From the NCBI RefSeq assembly GCF_043195105.1, contig NZ_JBAFWO010000010.1: a DNA stretch of 64,000 nucleotides; one strand, written 5' to 3'. The stretch comes from NCEH01 sp002257205. GTDB lineage: Bacteria > Pseudomonadota > Alphaproteobacteria > Rhizobiales > Xanthobacteraceae. The notes under the pieces were generated by a model. It saw only the letters and a list, made by a program, of their open reading frames with translations, searched no databases and was not told the origin of the DNA. Of the stretch, positions 40,131 through 51,000 are shown in pieces. Numbering within the stretch: the first letter of the stretch is position 1; each line of letters opens with the position of its first letter. The position numbers and the translations under genes are program-made.

Positions 40131-42907
40131 CAGGCGAAGCGGCCGTGGCAGTGCTTGTATTTCTTGCCGGAACCGCAGGGGCAATTCTCGTTGCGGCCCA
40201 CCTTGCCCCAGGTGGAGGGATCGTTCGGGTCGCGCGCGGCGACCGCGATGTCGCCCGCCACGTCCGGCCGGGGCCGGGTGCCGATGGCGGCGGCGGAGGC
40301 GGAGAATTCATCCTCGCCCGTGGTGGCGTCGATATGGTGCGCTTCCATGGGCGGAAGCGCCTCTTCCGGCGGCGGGGAGGTGACGATCTCCACCCGCATC
40401 AGCTGCGAGGTGACGATCTCGCGCAGGCGCCCCAGCAGGGCGGAGAACAGCTGGAAGGCTTCCGACTTGTATTCGTTCAGCGGGTCGCGCTGGGCATAGC
40501 CGCGCAGGCCCACCACCTGGCGCAGATGGTCCAGCATGCCGATGTGCTCGCGCCACAGATGGTCCAGCGTCTGCAACAGGATCGACTTCTCGATATAGCG
40601 CATGAGGTCCGGGCCATATTGGCCGGCCTTGCCCGCCATCCATTCGTCGGCGCGGCGGATGATGCGTTCGGTGACTTCCGGGCCGGCGATGCCTTCTTCC
40701 TGCGCCCAGGCTTCCACCGGCAAATCGAGGGTCAGCACGTCGCGCACGGCGAAGTCCAGGCCCTTCACATCCCATTGCTCGGGATAGGAATTTTCCGGGA
40801 TGTATTTGGCGACGAGGTCGGTGATGACCGAGTGGCGCATGTCCTCCACGGTCTCGGCGATATCGGCGTCGTTCATCAAATCGAGCCGCTGCTCGAACAC
40901 CACCTTGCGCTGGTCGTTGAGAACGTCGTCATATTTCAGGACGTTCTTGCGCATGTCGTAATTGCGCGCCTCGACCTTCTGCTGGGCCTTCTCCAACGCC
41001 TTGTTGATCCAGGAATGGATGATGGCCTCGCCTTCCTTCAGGCCGAGCTTCTGGAGCATGCCGTCCAGACGGTCGGACCCGAAGATGCGCATCAGGTCAT
41101 CGTCGAGGGAGAGGAAGAATTTGGAGCGGCCGGGGTCGCCCTGGCGCCCGGAGCGGCCGCGCAGCTGGTTGTCGATGCGGCGGCTTTCGTGACGCTCGGT
41201 GCCGAGCACGCACAGGCCGCCGGCGGCCAGCGCCTTCTGCTTCATCTCGGCGACTTCGGCGCGAATGCGCGCTTCAGCCTCGGCCCGCTCGGGCCCGTCG
41301 GGCAGGTGCTGCAATTCCTGCGCGACGCGCATGTCCACATTGCCGCCGAGCTGGATGTCGGTGCCGCGGCCGGCCATGTTGGTGGCGATGGTGACCGCGC
41401 CGGGAACGCCGGCCTGGGAGACGATATAGGCTTCCTGCTCGTGATAGCGGGCATTCAGCACCGCGAACGACTTCTCGTGGCCATGGCCACTGAAGGCGGC
41501 GGGGTCGGAAAAGTCCTTCTGCTTCAAGCCGGCCTGCTTGAGCATTTCGGCGAGCAATTCGGATTTCTCGATCGAGGTGGTGCCCACCAGCACGGGCTGG
41601 CCGCGCTCCGAGCAATCCTTGATCACCTCGATGATGGCGACATATTTCTCATGGGCGGTGCGATACACCTCGTCGTCATCGTCCTTGCGGGCGATGGGGA
41701 CGTTGGTGGGCACTTCCACGACCTCGAGCTTATAGATGTCGCCGAACTCGGCCGCCTCGGTATTGGCGGTGCCGGTCATGCCGCCGAGCTTCTCGTAGAG
41801 GCGGAAATAATTCTGGAAGGTGATGGAGGCGAGCGTCTGGTTCTCGGGCTGAACCTGCACGTGCTCCTTGGCTTCCAGCGCCTGGTGGAGGCCTTCCGAA
41901 TAGCGCCGGCCGGGCATCATGCGGCCGGTGAACTCGTCGATGATGACGACTTCATTGTTGCGGACGATATAGTCCTTGTCGCGCTGGAACAGGGTGTGTG
42001 CCCGCAACGCCTGGTTGACGTGATGCACCACCGACACGTTCTCGATGTCGTAGAGCGAGGTGGACTTCAGCAGGTCGGCGGCGGAGAGCATCTGCTCCAT
42101 CTTTTCCATGCCGGCTTCGGTCATGGAGACGGTGCGCTGCTTCTCGTCCACCTCATAGTCTTCCTTGCCGAGGCGCGGAATGTAGGTGTCGATCGTGTTG
42201 TAGAAATCCGAGCGATCGTCGAGCGGGCCGGAGATGATGAGCGGCGTGCGCGCCTCGTCGATGAGGATCGAATCCACTTCGTCGACGATGGCGTAGAAAT
42301 GCCCGCGCTGCACCATGTGCGCGCGGTCGTATTTCATATTGTCGCGCAGATAGTCGAAGCCCAGCTCGTTGTTGGTGGCATAGGTCACGTCGCTGGCATA
42401 GGCGGCGCGGCGCTGGTCGTCGTCCAGGCCGTGGACGATGATGCCAGTGGTCAGGCCGAGAAAATTATAGACCTTCGCCATCCATTCGGCGTCGCGCCGG
42501 GCGAGATAGTCGTTCACCGTGACCACGTGCACGCCCTTGCCGGCGAGCGCGTTGAGATAGACCGGGAGGGTCGCGACCAGGGTCTTGCCCTCGCCGGTCT
42601 TCATTTCGGCGATGTCGCCATTGTGCAGCACCATGCCGCCGATCAGCTGCACGTCGAACGGGCGCAGGCCGAGCACGCGCTTGGCGGCCTCGCGCACGGT
42701 GGCGAAGGCGGGAACCAGGAGATCGTCCAGCTTCCGGCCGGCGGCGAGCTGGGCGCGGAATTCGGCCGTGCGGGCGCGCAGCTGATCGTCCGAAAGCGCG
42801 GAGATTTCGGGTTCAAGCGCGTTGATCGCCGCCACCATGGGGCGAAATCCGCGGACCATGCGGTCGTTCGCGGAGCCGAAGATCTTGCGGGCAAGTCCAC
42901 CTAGCAT
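40130..42907 (-). CDS. secA: Preprotein translocase ATPase SecA
   Basis: This 925-residue motor drives post-translational export through SecYEG. Walker A is MKTGEGKTLVA near residue 105 and the DEAD-type block is VDEVDSILIDEARTPLIISGP near 210. The helicase motifs GTTSIEKSE, TNMAGRGTDIQLGG and LRGRSGRQGDPG follow. The C-terminus is the SecB/zinc-binding CPCGSGKKYKHCHG. The ATG at 42907 gives the family start LGGLARKIFGS; the frame is open 96 bases further. It has its own terminator and is divergent from the RND adaptor gene. Confidence 0.97.
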   Translation of the reverse strand: MLGGLARKIFGSANDRMVRGFRPMVAAINALEPEISALSDDQLRARTAEFRAQLAAGRKLDDLLVPAFATVREAAKRVLGLRPFDVQLIGGMVLHNGDIAEMKTGEGKTLVATLPVYLNALAGKGVHVVTVNDYLARRDAEWMAKVYNFLGLTTGIIVHGLDDDQRRAAYASDVTYATNNELGFDYLRDNMKYDRAHMVQRGHFYAIVDEVDSILIDEARTPLIISGPLDDRSDFYNTIDTYIPRLGKEDYEVDEKQRTVSMTEAGMEKMEQMLSAADLLKSTSLYDIENVSVVHHVNQALRAHTLFQRDKDYIVRNNEVVIIDEFTGRMMPGRRYSEGLHQALEAKEHVQVQPENQTLASITFQNYFRLYEKLGGMTGTANTEAAEFGDIYKLEVVEVPTNVPIARKDDDDEVYRTAHEKYVAIIEVIKDCSERGQPVLVGTTSIEKSELLAEMLKQAGLKQKDFSDPAAFSGHGHEKSFAVLNARYHEQEAYIVSQAGVPGAVTIATNMAGRGTDIQLGGNVDMRVAQELQHLPDGPERAEAEARIRAEVAEMKQKALAAGGLCVLGTERHESRRIDNQLRGRSGRQGDPGRSKFFLSLDDDLMRIFGSDRLDGMLQKLGLKEGEAIIHSWINKALEKAQQKVEARNYDMRKNVLKYDDVLNDQRKVVFEQRLDLMNDADIAETVEDMRHSVITDLVAKYIPENSYPEQWDVKGLDFAVRDVLTLDLPVEAWAQEEGIAGPEVTERIIRRADEWMAGKAGQYGPDLMRYIEKSILLQTLDHLWREHIGMLDHLRQVVGLRGYAQRDPLNEYKSEAFQLFSALLGRLREIVTSQLMRVEIVTSPPPEEALPPMEAHHIDATTGEDEFSASAAAIGTRPRPDVAGDIAVAARDPNDPSTWGKVGRNENCPCGSGKKYKHCHGRFA

Positions 42908-43305
42908 CGTGACGTCTCTATTCCGTCCCGTCTCTTGTAGCGGAGGGGCGGAGACGGGCCGCCGGACCCTCCGGTCCATGAACGCGCTGTTCGACACGCG
43001 CAATGCGGCGCCAGCAAGTCCACGCTTGTTATTCGCTTCATCCGGGGCCGACCGCGCCCACGTCCGGCTGAAAGGCCGTTACGGGTCACGTGCCCATCCG
43101 GGATACGACGGGAGACTTATGAACGGGTCGCAGGCTTGTCAATGAGAGCGGGCCGCACGGCGTCGCTTCCGGACCGATATTCCCGCCGCGGAACCGCCAT
43201 CGCGAATTTAACCCGCGATCCCGCACTGCGGTGCACGTGCTGTCATGGACTTGTCCGAGGGTGCTAAGTAGTATCCCGCACGATTGAGGTCCCGGGGGAT
43301 TTACG
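42908..43305. other. Non-coding divergent promoter region secA / RND adaptor
   Basis: About 400 bp lie between two divergent start codons. Apart from a likely secA promoter (listed separately) I see nothing; small frames here lack domains. Confidence 0.45.
43114..43142 (-). promoter_or_regulatory. Candidate secA promoter
   Basis: On the minus strand a perfect TTGACA is followed 17 bases later by TAAGTC (overlapping CATAAG). The -10 is weak, and it would give a leader of about 200 nt. It is the only good -35 hexamer I see before secA. Confidence 0.4.
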
Positions 43306-44652
43306 ATGATGGGGCGGGTAACGCGTGTTTGCCGCGTGGGCTTGAATGCTGGCCTGCGCGCAGGCTTGGGTATGGTTGGAACTCCGGCCCGGATCGCGCT
43401 CGCGCTGCCGGTGATCGCCGTGGCCCTCGCGGGCTGCGAGGAAAAGAACACTTATGTCGCCCCGCCGCCGCCCACCGTCACCGTCGCCGAGGCGACCTCC
43501 CAGCCCGTGGTGCGGTATCTCGAACTCACCGGCAACACCGCCTCGATCAATACGGTGGACCTCAATGCCCGCGTCCAGGGCTTCCTGACCGACATCAAAT
43601 ATAAGGACGGCGCCCTGGTGAAGAAGGGCACCGTCCTGTTCGTGATCGAGCAGGACCAGTACAAGGCGACCTTGGACCAGGCGAAGGCGACGCTCTCCGC
43701 CAACCAGGCGCTTCAGGTCCAGGCCGAAGCCGAGTTCAACCGCCAGAATCAGCTGGCGAAGCAGGACTTCGCCTCCCAGGCGACCCTCGACCAGGCCCGC
43801 GCGAAGCGCGACCAGGCGGTGGCGAACGTGCAGAACGCCCAGGCCGCGCTCGATATCGCCAAGATCAATCTCGGCTATACCGAGGTGACCGCACCGTTCG
43901 ACGGCGTGGTGACGGCCCATCTCCAGGACATCGGCGCGCTGGTGGGCTATAGCGGCCCCACCAAGCTTGCCACCATCGTCGAGGTGAACCCCATCTATGT
44001 GTGGTTCTCGCTCTCCGAGACCCAGGTCCTGAACATCAAGGAAGGCCTCGCCAAGCAGGGCAAGACCCTGCAATCGGTGTCGCGCGACCTCGCCAACATC
44101 CCGGTCGAGATCGGCTTGCAGACCGAGCAGGGCTATCCCCACGCTGGCAAGCTCGACTATGTCTCCCCGCAGGTCGACCCCAGCACCGGCACGCTCACGG
44201 TGCGCGGCATCTTCGACAATAACGACCTCGCGCTGATCCCCGGCCTGTTCGCGCGCGTGCGCCTGCCGCTGGGTTCTGCGACGGACATGGTGGTGGTCAA
44301 TGATGCCGCCATCGGCACCAACCAGAGCGGCAGCTATGTGCTGACCGTGGATGCCTCCGGCAAAGTGGCCGAGCAGGTGGTTCACCTCGGGCAGATGCAG
44401 GACAACGGCTTGCGCGCCCTCGCGGGCGGGCTGACGGCGGGAACCCAGGTGGTCGTCAACGGCCTCCAGCGGGCCGTGCCGGGCTCCAAGGTCACGGTGG
44501 AGAAGGGGAGCATGACCCCGGCGGCGCAGAAGAAGCCCATCACGCCGGCGATGAATACGCCCGCGACCACCCCCGCCGCGACCACCCCGGCTGCGACCCC
44601 GCCGGCTGCGACCACGCCTCCCGCCGCGACACCCGCGGCGCCGAAGAACTGA
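43306..44652 (+). CDS. RND efflux periplasmic adaptor lipoprotein
   Basis: This 448-residue membrane-fusion protein connects an RND pump to an outer-membrane channel. A lipobox (VALAGC, near residue 45) follows a hydrophobic signal. Barrel-sandwich halves are LNARVQGFLTDIKYKDGALVKKG and GYTEVTAPFDGVVTA, separated by an alpha-hairpin (SANQALQVQAEAEFNRQNQLAKQ region). The beta-barrel has VSPQVDPSTGTLTVRGIFDN. The last 50 residues are low-complexity Thr/Pro/Ala. It is 31 bp upstream of the pump gene. No TetR-type regulator or outer-membrane factor gene is adjacent. Confidence 0.92.
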   Translation: MMGRVTRVCRVGLNAGLRAGLGMVGTPARIALALPVIAVALAGCEEKNTYVAPPPPTVTVAEATSQPVVRYLELTGNTASINTVDLNARVQGFLTDIKYKDGALVKKGTVLFVIEQDQYKATLDQAKATLSANQALQVQAEAEFNRQNQLAKQDFASQATLDQARAKRDQAVANVQNAQAALDIAKINLGYTEVTAPFDGVVTAHLQDIGALVGYSGPTKLATIVEVNPIYVWFSLSETQVLNIKEGLAKQGKTLQSVSRDLANIPVEIGLQTEQGYPHAGKLDYVSPQVDPSTGTLTVRGIFDNNDLALIPGLFARVRLPLGSATDMVVVNDAAIGTNQSGSYVLTVDASGKVAEQVVHLGQMQDNGLRALAGGLTAGTQVVVNGLQRAVPGSKVTVEKGSMTPAAQKKPITPAMNTPATTPAATTPAATPPAATTPPAATPAAPKN

Positions 44653-44683
44653 CGGCCGATCCCTCGAACCACAGGCGGCGAAC

Positions 44684-47600
44684 ATGATCTCGCGCTTTTT
44701 CATCGAGCGACCGGTCCTTGCCAACGTCCTCGCTCTGCTTTTTGTCCTGATCGGCGCTGTCTGCCTGATCCGCCTGCCGGTGGCGCAATATCCCAATATC
44801 GTGCCGCCGACCGTCACCGTGACCACCAGCTATCCGGGCGCCAGCGCCAAGACCATCGTCGACACGGTGGCGCTGCCCATCGAGCAGCAGGTCAACGGCG
44901 TCCAGGACATGCTGTACATGCAGTCCTGGGCGGCCAGCGACGGCACCTATACGCTGGTCGTGACCTTCGCCATCGGCACTGACCCCAACATGGCGCAGGT
45001 GCTGGTGCAGAACCGCGTCTCCATCGCCTTGGCCTCGCTGCCTTCGGCGGTGTCGACCCAGGGCGTCACGGTGCTTCAGAAGGGCACCTCGATCCTGGAG
45101 TTCGTGGCGCTGACCTCGCCAGACGGGCGCTATGACGGCCTGTTCCTCTCCAACTATGCCGCCATCTACGTGCAGAACGAGCTGGCCCGCCTCAGCGGTG
45201 TCGGCAACGTGCTCATCTTCGGCGCCGGCGATTATGCCATGCGCGTCTGGATGGATCCGGACAAGATGCAGTCCGTGGGCCTGACGCCTTCGGACGTAGT
45301 CAATGCCATCAAGGGGCAGAGCCAGGAAGTCACCGCCGGCCAGGTGGGCATGCCGCCTACCCCCGCGGGCACGAACTTCCAATATACGGTCAATATCCAG
45401 GGCCGCCTCAACGATGTGCCGGACTATGAGAACATCATCGTCAAGGTGGACAACCAGGACGGCGGACGCATCCTGCGCGTGAAGGACATCGGCCGGGTCG
45501 AGCTCGGCGCGCAGAGCTACAGCAAGACCTTCATGCTGGACAACAAGCCGGCGACCGGCATCGCCATCTTCCAATTGCCCGACGCCAACGCGCTCGACGT
45601 GGCGGCGGCAGTCAAGGCGAAGATGGAGCAGCTGAAGACCTCGTTCCCCGAGGGCGTCGCCTATACCGTCCCCTTCGACACCACGCTGTTCGTCGCCGCC
45701 TCCATTGGCGAGGTCTACAAGACGCTCTATGAAGCGGGCATCCTGGTGCTGGTCGTCATCATCCTGTTCCTTCAGGATTGGCGCGCCACCCTGGTGCCGG
45801 CGACCACCGTGCCGGTCACCATCATCGGCGCCTTCGCCGCCATGGCGGCCATGGGCTTCACCATCAATCTCTCGACCCTGTTCGCGCTCATCCTCGCCAT
45901 CGGCATCGTGGTGGACGATGCCATCGTGATCGTGGAGGGCGTGGCGCGCCACATCGAGGAGGGGATGGAAGGCCAGCCGGCCGCGGAAAAGGCCATGGAC
46001 GAATTGTTCGGCCCGGTCATCGGCATCACATTGGTGCTGATGTCGGTGTTCTTGCCGGCCTCGTTCATTCCCGGCCTGACGGGCGAGATGTTCAAGCAAT
46101 TCGCTTTGGTCATCGCGGCCACGGCCTTCATCTCGGCCATCAATGCCGCGACACTGAAGCCCACCCAGTGTGCCCTGTGGCTGCGCAAGCCGACGCCGCC
46201 GGAAAAGCGCAACGTGGTCTATCGCGGCTTCAACGCCATCTATGACCGCTGCGAACGGGGTTATACCGCCCTCATCTCGCGCATGGTGCACGTCTCCGGC
46301 CTGATGGTGCTGGTGGCGCTCGCCCTGATCGCGCTTGCCGGCTACGGCCTCACCCGCGTGCCCACCTCGTTCCTGCCCATCGAGGACCAGGGCTATGTGG
46401 TGCTGGCGGTGCAATTGCCGGATGGCGCCTCCACCGAACGCACCCAGGCGATCGTCGAACGCGCCTCGGACATCGCCCAGAAGACCCCGGGCGTGAAGGT
46501 GGTGCTCGGCATCACCGGCATCTCGGCGCTGGACAATAACGCGACCCTGAGCAGCGCCGGCGTGCTCTATGTGACCTTTGACGACTGGAGCGTGCGCGAA
46601 GAGCACCAGGGCCAGGATCTCCTGTCCATCTACACGCACTTGAACAAGGAACTGGGCCAGATCCAGGAAGCCAGCATTGCGGTGCTGGTGCCCCCGGCGA
46701 TCCAGGGCATCGGCAATGCCGCCGGCTTCACCATGCAGCCGCAGATCCGCGACGGCAATTTCGACTATGTGCTGCTGGACCGCGTGGCCAATGCGATCAT
46801 CGACAAGGGCGAGGCGCAATCCTCCCTGTCGCATCTGTCCACCTCGTTCCGGGTGGGCGCGCCGCAATTGCAGGTGGACGTCAACCGCATCAAGGCGGAG
46901 ACGCTGGGCATCACGGTGAACCAGGTGTTCACCGCGGTATCTACCTATGTGGGTTCCGCCTATGTCACGCAGATCAACAAGTTCGGCAATGTGTTCCAGG
47001 TCTATGCCCAGGCCGAGGCCAAGGCCCGCATCTCGCCGGAGGATCTCAACAATCTGAAGGTGAAGGCGAGCAATGGCACCATGGTGCCGCTGGGAACCTT
47101 GATCGACATCCGGGTGATGCCCGGCGCGCCGCTGATCTCGCTGTATAATCTGTATCCGACCGCGACCATCGTCGGCACCAATGCCCCCGGCTTCTCCTCC
47201 GGCCAGGCGCTGAGCGTGATGGAGCAGATCGCCAGCGCCACCTTGCCGCCGGGCATGGGCTTCGAATGGACCGCCATGTCCTATCAGGAGAAGCAGGTCG
47301 GCTCGCAGATGTACTACGTCTTCGCGCTCGCCATCCTGCTGGTCTACATGGTGCTCGCCGGCCAGTATGAAAGCTGGATCCAGCCGCTTTCGGTCATCCT
47401 GGCGGTGCCGCTGGCGTTGCTCGGCACCGTCGGCGCGCTGGTGGGGCTGGGGATCGCGAACAATCTCTATACCCAGATCGGCCTCGTCCTGCTGATCGCG
47501 CTCGCCTCCAAGAATGCCATCCTGATCGTGGAATATGCCCGCGAGAAACGGGCGGAGGGCATGGACATCATGGAAGCGGCGGTGGAAGCCTCGCGCCTGC

Positions 47601-47893
47601 GGTTCAGGCCGATCCTCATGACATCGTTCGCCTTCATCCTCGGCGTGCTGCCGCTGGTTTTCGCAACCGGAGCCGGCGCGAACTCGCGCAAGTCCATCGG
47701 CATCGCGGTGGTGAGCGGCATGCTCGCCTCCACCTGCCTCGCGGTGCTGTTCGTGCCGTCCTTCTACACGGTGCTCCAGCGCTTCGAGGAGAAGTACTTG
47801 CACAAGAAGAAGAAGCCCCACGCCGCCCCGGAGAGCGACGACCCCGCCGCGCCCCCGTCCGGCCCGGTCCCCGGCCACCCCGCATCTGCCTGA
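44684..47893 (+). CDS. RND efflux permease (HAE1/AcrB family)
   Basis: This 1069-residue proton-driven multidrug exporter of the inner membrane has 12 helices and two large periplasmic loops. Helix 4 carries the proton-relay Asp pair in GIVVDDAIVIVEG; other family blocks are FFIERPVLANVLALLFVLIGA, PVAQYPNIVPPTVTVTTSYPGA, TLKPTQCALWL and the C-terminal ASKNAILIVEYAREKRAEGMD. The tail after residue 1040 is Lys/Pro-rich. Substrates cannot be predicted. It forms a two-gene operon with the adaptor. Confidence 0.94.
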   Translation: MISRFFIERPVLANVLALLFVLIGAVCLIRLPVAQYPNIVPPTVTVTTSYPGASAKTIVDTVALPIEQQVNGVQDMLYMQSWAASDGTYTLVVTFAIGTDPNMAQVLVQNRVSIALASLPSAVSTQGVTVLQKGTSILEFVALTSPDGRYDGLFLSNYAAIYVQNELARLSGVGNVLIFGAGDYAMRVWMDPDKMQSVGLTPSDVVNAIKGQSQEVTAGQVGMPPTPAGTNFQYTVNIQGRLNDVPDYENIIVKVDNQDGGRILRVKDIGRVELGAQSYSKTFMLDNKPATGIAIFQLPDANALDVAAAVKAKMEQLKTSFPEGVAYTVPFDTTLFVAASIGEVYKTLYEAGILVLVVIILFLQDWRATLVPATTVPVTIIGAFAAMAAMGFTINLSTLFALILAIGIVVDDAIVIVEGVARHIEEGMEGQPAAEKAMDELFGPVIGITLVLMSVFLPASFIPGLTGEMFKQFALVIAATAFISAINAATLKPTQCALWLRKPTPPEKRNVVYRGFNAIYDRCERGYTALISRMVHVSGLMVLVALALIALAGYGLTRVPTSFLPIEDQGYVVLAVQLPDGASTERTQAIVERASDIAQKTPGVKVVLGITGISALDNNATLSSAGVLYVTFDDWSVREEHQGQDLLSIYTHLNKELGQIQEASIAVLVPPAIQGIGNAAGFTMQPQIRDGNFDYVLLDRVANAIIDKGEAQSSLSHLSTSFRVGAPQLQVDVNRIKAETLGITVNQVFTAVSTYVGSAYVTQINKFGNVFQVYAQAEAKARISPEDLNNLKVKASNGTMVPLGTLIDIRVMPGAPLISLYNLYPTATIVGTNAPGFSSGQALSVMEQIASATLPPGMGFEWTAMSYQEKQVGSQMYYVFALAILLVYMVLAGQYESWIQPLSVILAVPLALLGTVGALVGLGIANNLYTQIGLVLLIALASKNAILIVEYAREKRAEGMDIMEAAVEASRLRFRPILMTSFAFILGVLPLVFATGAGANSRKSIGIAVVSGMLASTCLAVLFVPSFYTVLQRFEEKYLHKKKKPHAAPESDDPAAPPSGPVPGHPASA

Positions 47894-48029
47894 TGCCGCG
47901 CACAGGCAGGGCCGCCCGTGCGGTCCTGCCTGAAAATGAGGCAATACGCGCCGCAAACTCACGCTTTCTTGGGCCGATGCGCTTGTCTAACCTCAAGCCA
48001 TGCCGTGCCAACCGGAGCTGGTGACCTGA

Positions 48030-51000
48030 ATGACGATCCTAGCGAGCCTCCACCACGTCACCAGCTATTCCTATGACCGGCCGATCATGCTCGGCCCGCA
48101 GACCGTGCGCCTGCGCCCGGCGCCGCACAGCCGCACCGATATTCCCGCTTATTCGCTGAAGATCACGCCGGCCGAGCACTTCATCAACTGGCAGCAGGAC
48201 CCGTTCGGCAACTGGCTGGCGCGGCTCGTGTTTCCCGAGAAGACCACCGAGTTCAAGGTCGAAGTGGACCTGCTCGCGCGCATGTCGGTAATCAATCCGT
48301 TCGACTTCTTCATCGAGGAATATGCCGACCATTTCCCCTTCACCTATACCGCCGACCTGAAGGCCGAGCTGACCCCCTATCTCGCGCTCGAGGATGGCGG
48401 GCCGGCGCTGGACGCCTTCGTCGCCGCCGTGCCGCGCACCAAGACGCGCATGGTGGACTTCCTGGTCGCGCTTAATCAGCGCGTCCAGGCCGAAGTCGGC
48501 TATGTGATCCGCATGGAGCCAGGCGTGCAGACGCCGGACGAGACGCTGAAGAGCAAGCTCGGCTCCTGCCGCGATTCCGGCTGGCTGCTGGTGCAGGTGC
48601 TGCGCCGCCTCGGCCTCGCCGCCCGCTTCGTCTCCGGCTATCTGATCCAGCTCAAGCCCGACGTGCCGGCGCTCGACGGCCCCTCAGGCACCGATGTGGA
48701 CTTCACCGACCTGCACGCCTGGGCGGAAGTCTATCTGCCCGGCGCCGGCTGGATCGGCCTTGACGCCACCTCCGGCCTGCTGTGCGGGGAGGGCCATATC
48801 CCACTTGCCGCCACCCCGCATTATCGCTCCGCCGCGCCGATCACCGGCGGCGTCGAGCCGGCGGAAGTGGAATTCGATTTCGAAATGTCGGTGGCCCGCG
48901 TCGCCGAAGCGCCGCGCGTGACCCTGCCGTTCTCCGACGAGAGCTGGGCCGCGCTCAACACGCTCGGCGAGAAGGTCGATGCCGACCTGCTCACCAACGA
49001 CGTGCGCCTGACCATGGGCGGCGAGCCCACCTTCGTCTCGATCGACGATTATGAGGGTGCCGAATGGAACACCGCCGCCCTCGGCCCGCAGAAGCGGGTG
49101 CGGGCGGACGATCTCGCGCGCCGCCTGCGCAAGCGCTTCGCCCCCGGCGGCCTGCTGCATTACGGCCAGGGCAAATGGTATCCCGGCGAGCCGCTGCCGC
49201 GCTGGTCCTTCGGCCTGTTCTGGCGCAAGGACGGCAAGCCGATCTGGCAGGACGAAAAGCTGATAGCCGACGAGGCGCATGATCACGGCGTCACCACCGC
49301 CGACGCCGAGCGATTCGCGGTGGCCCTTGCCGAGCGCCTCGGCCTCGGCCGCAAATATGTGCAGCCGGCCTTTGAGGACAATGCCTACTTCCTGCTCAAG
49401 GAAGCCAATCTGCCGGAGAATCTCGAGCCCGGCGACAAGCGGCTGGCGGACCCGGAATCCCGCATCACCCTGGCGAAAGCGCTCGCCGAGGGGCTGGGCA
49501 ATGCGCGCGGCTTCGTCATTCCGGTGCAGCGGCTGAACGCGCGCGGCGGCCAGGGCTGGCTGAGCGAAGTGTGGAAATTCCGCCGCGGCCATCTGTTCCT
49601 GGTGCCCGGCGACAGCGCCATCGGCTTCCGCCTGCCGCTGGATTCCCTGCCGTATCTCTCGCCCATCCTCTATCCCCACACCGTTCCCGCCGACCCGATG
49701 GAGCCGCGCGGCCCGCTGCCCGATCCCGACGAGATGGCGCAGGGCTATGAGCGCGACGCGGCCACCGGCCATGTGCCCTCCGCCGAGCGGGCGCGGCAGA
49801 TCCTGTCCGATTATCTGGCGCGCGCGCCGGAGCCGGCCGACCAGGCGGTGCGCACCGCCGTGTCGGTGGAAGCGCGGGACGGGCGGCTGTGCGTGTTCCT
49901 GCCGCCGCTGACCACGCTGGAAGATTATCTCGCCTTCGTCTCGGCCGTGGAATCGGTTGCCGCCGAGCTGAAGATGCCGGTGCATCTGGAGGGTTATCCG
50001 CCGCCGTTCGACCCGCGCCTGCAGGTGATCGGCCTCTCCCCCGATCCCGGCGTGCTGGAGGTGAACATCCATCCCGCCTCCGATTGGAAGGGATGCGTGG
50101 AGACCACCCGCATCGTCTATGAAGAGGCGCGCCTTGCCCGCCTCGGCACCGAGAAATTCATGACCGACGGGCGCCACACCGGCACCGGCGGCGGCAATCA
50201 CGTGGTGGTGGGCGGCATCACCCCGGCGGACAGCCCGTTCCTGCGCCGGCCGGACCTGCTGAAGAGCCTGCTGCTCTATTGGCAGCGCCATCCCTCGCTG
50301 TCCTACATGTTCTCGGGCGTGTTCATCGGCCCCACCTCGCAGCATCCGCGCATCGACGAGGCGCGGCACGACAGCCTGTACGAGCTGGAGATCGCCTTCT
50401 CCAAATTCCCCGCGCCGAGCACCGACCTGCCGCCGCCGCCCTGGCTGGTGGACCGCATGCTGCGCAACATCCTGATCGATGTGACGGGCAACACCCACCG
50501 CACCGAGATTTCCATCGACAAGCTCTATTCGCCGGACGGGCCCACGGGCCGCCTGGGCTTGGTGGAATTCCGCTGCTTCGAGATGCCGCCCGACTGGCGC
50601 ATGAGCCTTGCCCAGCAATTGCTGCTGCGGGCGCTCATCTCCGCCCTCTGGCGCAAGCCGCTGTCCGGCTCGCTGGTGCGCTGGGGCACGGCCCTGAACG
50701 ACCGCTTCATGCTGCCTTATTATGCCTGGTCCGATTTCCAGGACGTGCTCGGCGACCTGCGTGATGCCGGTTATGATTTCGACCCGCTGTGGTTCCAGGC
50801 CCAGTTCGAATTCCGCTTCCCGAGCTTCGGCAAGGTGCAGCGGGCGGGCGTGGATATCGAGCTACGCCAGGCATTGGAGCCCTGGCATGTGCTCGGCGAG
50901 GAAGCCGCCGCCGGCGGCACCGTGCGCTATGTGGACAGTTCCGTGGAGCGCGTGCAGGTGCAGGTGGACGGGTTCAACCCGGCCCGCCATGTGATGACCT

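Noticed and set aside
44540..47962. A 1140-codon minus-strand open frame opposite the RND pump gene
   Set aside because: It is the antisense shadow of a strongly conserved pump gene; its translation is rich in His/Gln/Arg/Gly with no domain, a common artefact in high-GC genomes. Similar long antisense frames opposite ecm, secA, the TRAP large permease and trpB were dropped for the same reason.
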